From the NCBI RefSeq assembly GCF_000429545.1, contig NZ_AUCB01000027.1, forward strand, positions 1 through 64,000: DNA of 64,000 nucleotides, in the 5' to 3' direction. Source of the DNA: Arenibacter certesii DSM 19833 (GTDB taxonomy: Bacteria; Bacteroidota; Bacteroidia; Flavobacteriales; Flavobacteriaceae). The translations under genes were made by a program, and so were the position numbers. The notes below the pieces were generated by a model that saw only the letters and a program-made list of their open reading frames with translations, did not search any database and was not told where the DNA came from. Below, piece after piece: positions 63,926-64,000 of this stretch. Every line of letters begins with the position of its first letter. Within the stretch, counting starts at the first letter, position 1.

Positions 63926-64000
63926 ATGAAATTTATAGTATCTAGTACCTATTTACTAAAACAACTCCAAATTTTGGGCGGGGTTATCAACAACAGTAAC
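63926..64000 (+). CDS. dnaN: DNA polymerase III beta subunit (sliding clamp), 5' end only
   Basis: Only the first 25 codons are inside the window: MKFIVSSTYLLKQLQILGGV then INNSN. This matches the start of Bacteroidetes DnaN, in which a strand FIVSS is followed by helix LLKQLQILGGVI. The clamp encircles DNA and keeps the polymerase attached. The short length limits certainty, but the sequence together with the upstream gldF-gldG pair makes the call safe. The frame runs off the right edge. Confidence 0.85.
   Translation, partial: MKFIVSSTYLLKQLQILGGVINNSN

Overview
This window comes from the chromosome of a gliding member of the Flavobacteriaceae (Bacteroidota). The evidence is the AT-rich sequence, Bacteroidetes-type -7 boxes (TAnnTTTG) in front of many genes, many N-terminal lipoprotein signals, two GH20 hexosaminidases, and a gldF-gldG-dnaN junction at the right end. 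No rRNA, tRNA, CRISPR array or prophage is visible. The left edge is the 3' part of an IS256-family insertion sequence.

Layout. 1-7500: IS end, alpha/beta hydrolase, a short-chain dehydrogenase with a damaged N-terminus, a PdaC-like polysaccharide deacetylase lipoprotein, an MFS exporter and a 3-hydroxyacyl-CoA dehydrogenase. 7564-10591: a MacB/DevBCA-type ABC exporter on the minus strand. 10.7-20.5 kb: a stress and energy-limitation block with four two-domain universal stress proteins (Usp), a frameshifted eRF1-like gene, an MscS channel, D-lactate dehydrogenase, cardiolipin synthase, an orphan ArsR, a DUF302 protein and a PPOX-family flavoprotein. 20.7-27.7 kb: a complete N-type ATPase operon (atpDCQRBEFAG) on the minus strand. 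27.9-38 kb: a TetR-controlled YbhGFSR-like efflux operon (TolC, HlyD, split ABC ATPase, two ABC-2 permeases), then an OsmC protein, a LOG-family gene with an in-frame stop, and an ATP-cone/endonuclease-fold protein. 38.4-44.2 kb: two GH20 enzymes flanking a fifth Usp gene. 44.3-55.3 kb: small and stress-type genes, a HisKA_2 two-component pair, a cytochrome c/FG-GAP lipoprotein, an SLC13 transporter, a 20-cysteine Csp-like protein and a single-domain response regulator. 55.6-64 kb: a cNMP/CBS/DUF294 signalling protein with a DnaQ-like exonuclease, then housekeeping genes (purC, phoH, SAM hydrolase, gldF, gldG, start of dnaN).

The main finding is a shared promoter design. Nine near-palindromic sites of the form nTGAyCnnnnnTCAT occur upstream of all five usp genes, the N-ATPase operon, cardiolipin synthase, the DUF302 gene and, with a weaker -7 box, the ABC exporter. 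In all nine the centre of the site is exactly 33 bp from the centre of the -7 box, which puts it near -41 as for a class II Crp/Fnr activator. One of these promoters also carries a perfect E. coli-type FNR box. This links Usp proteins, an alternative ion-pumping ATPase and membrane lipid synthesis in one predicted regulon, probably for oxygen or energy limitation. No Crp/Fnr regulator is encoded in the window.

A second finding is a dispersed leader repeat that ends 9-10 nt before the start codons of three unrelated genes (28732, 41919, 55600). Three genes carry apparent point lesions (2448-2530, about 13844, 36251), which are either real decay or sequence errors.
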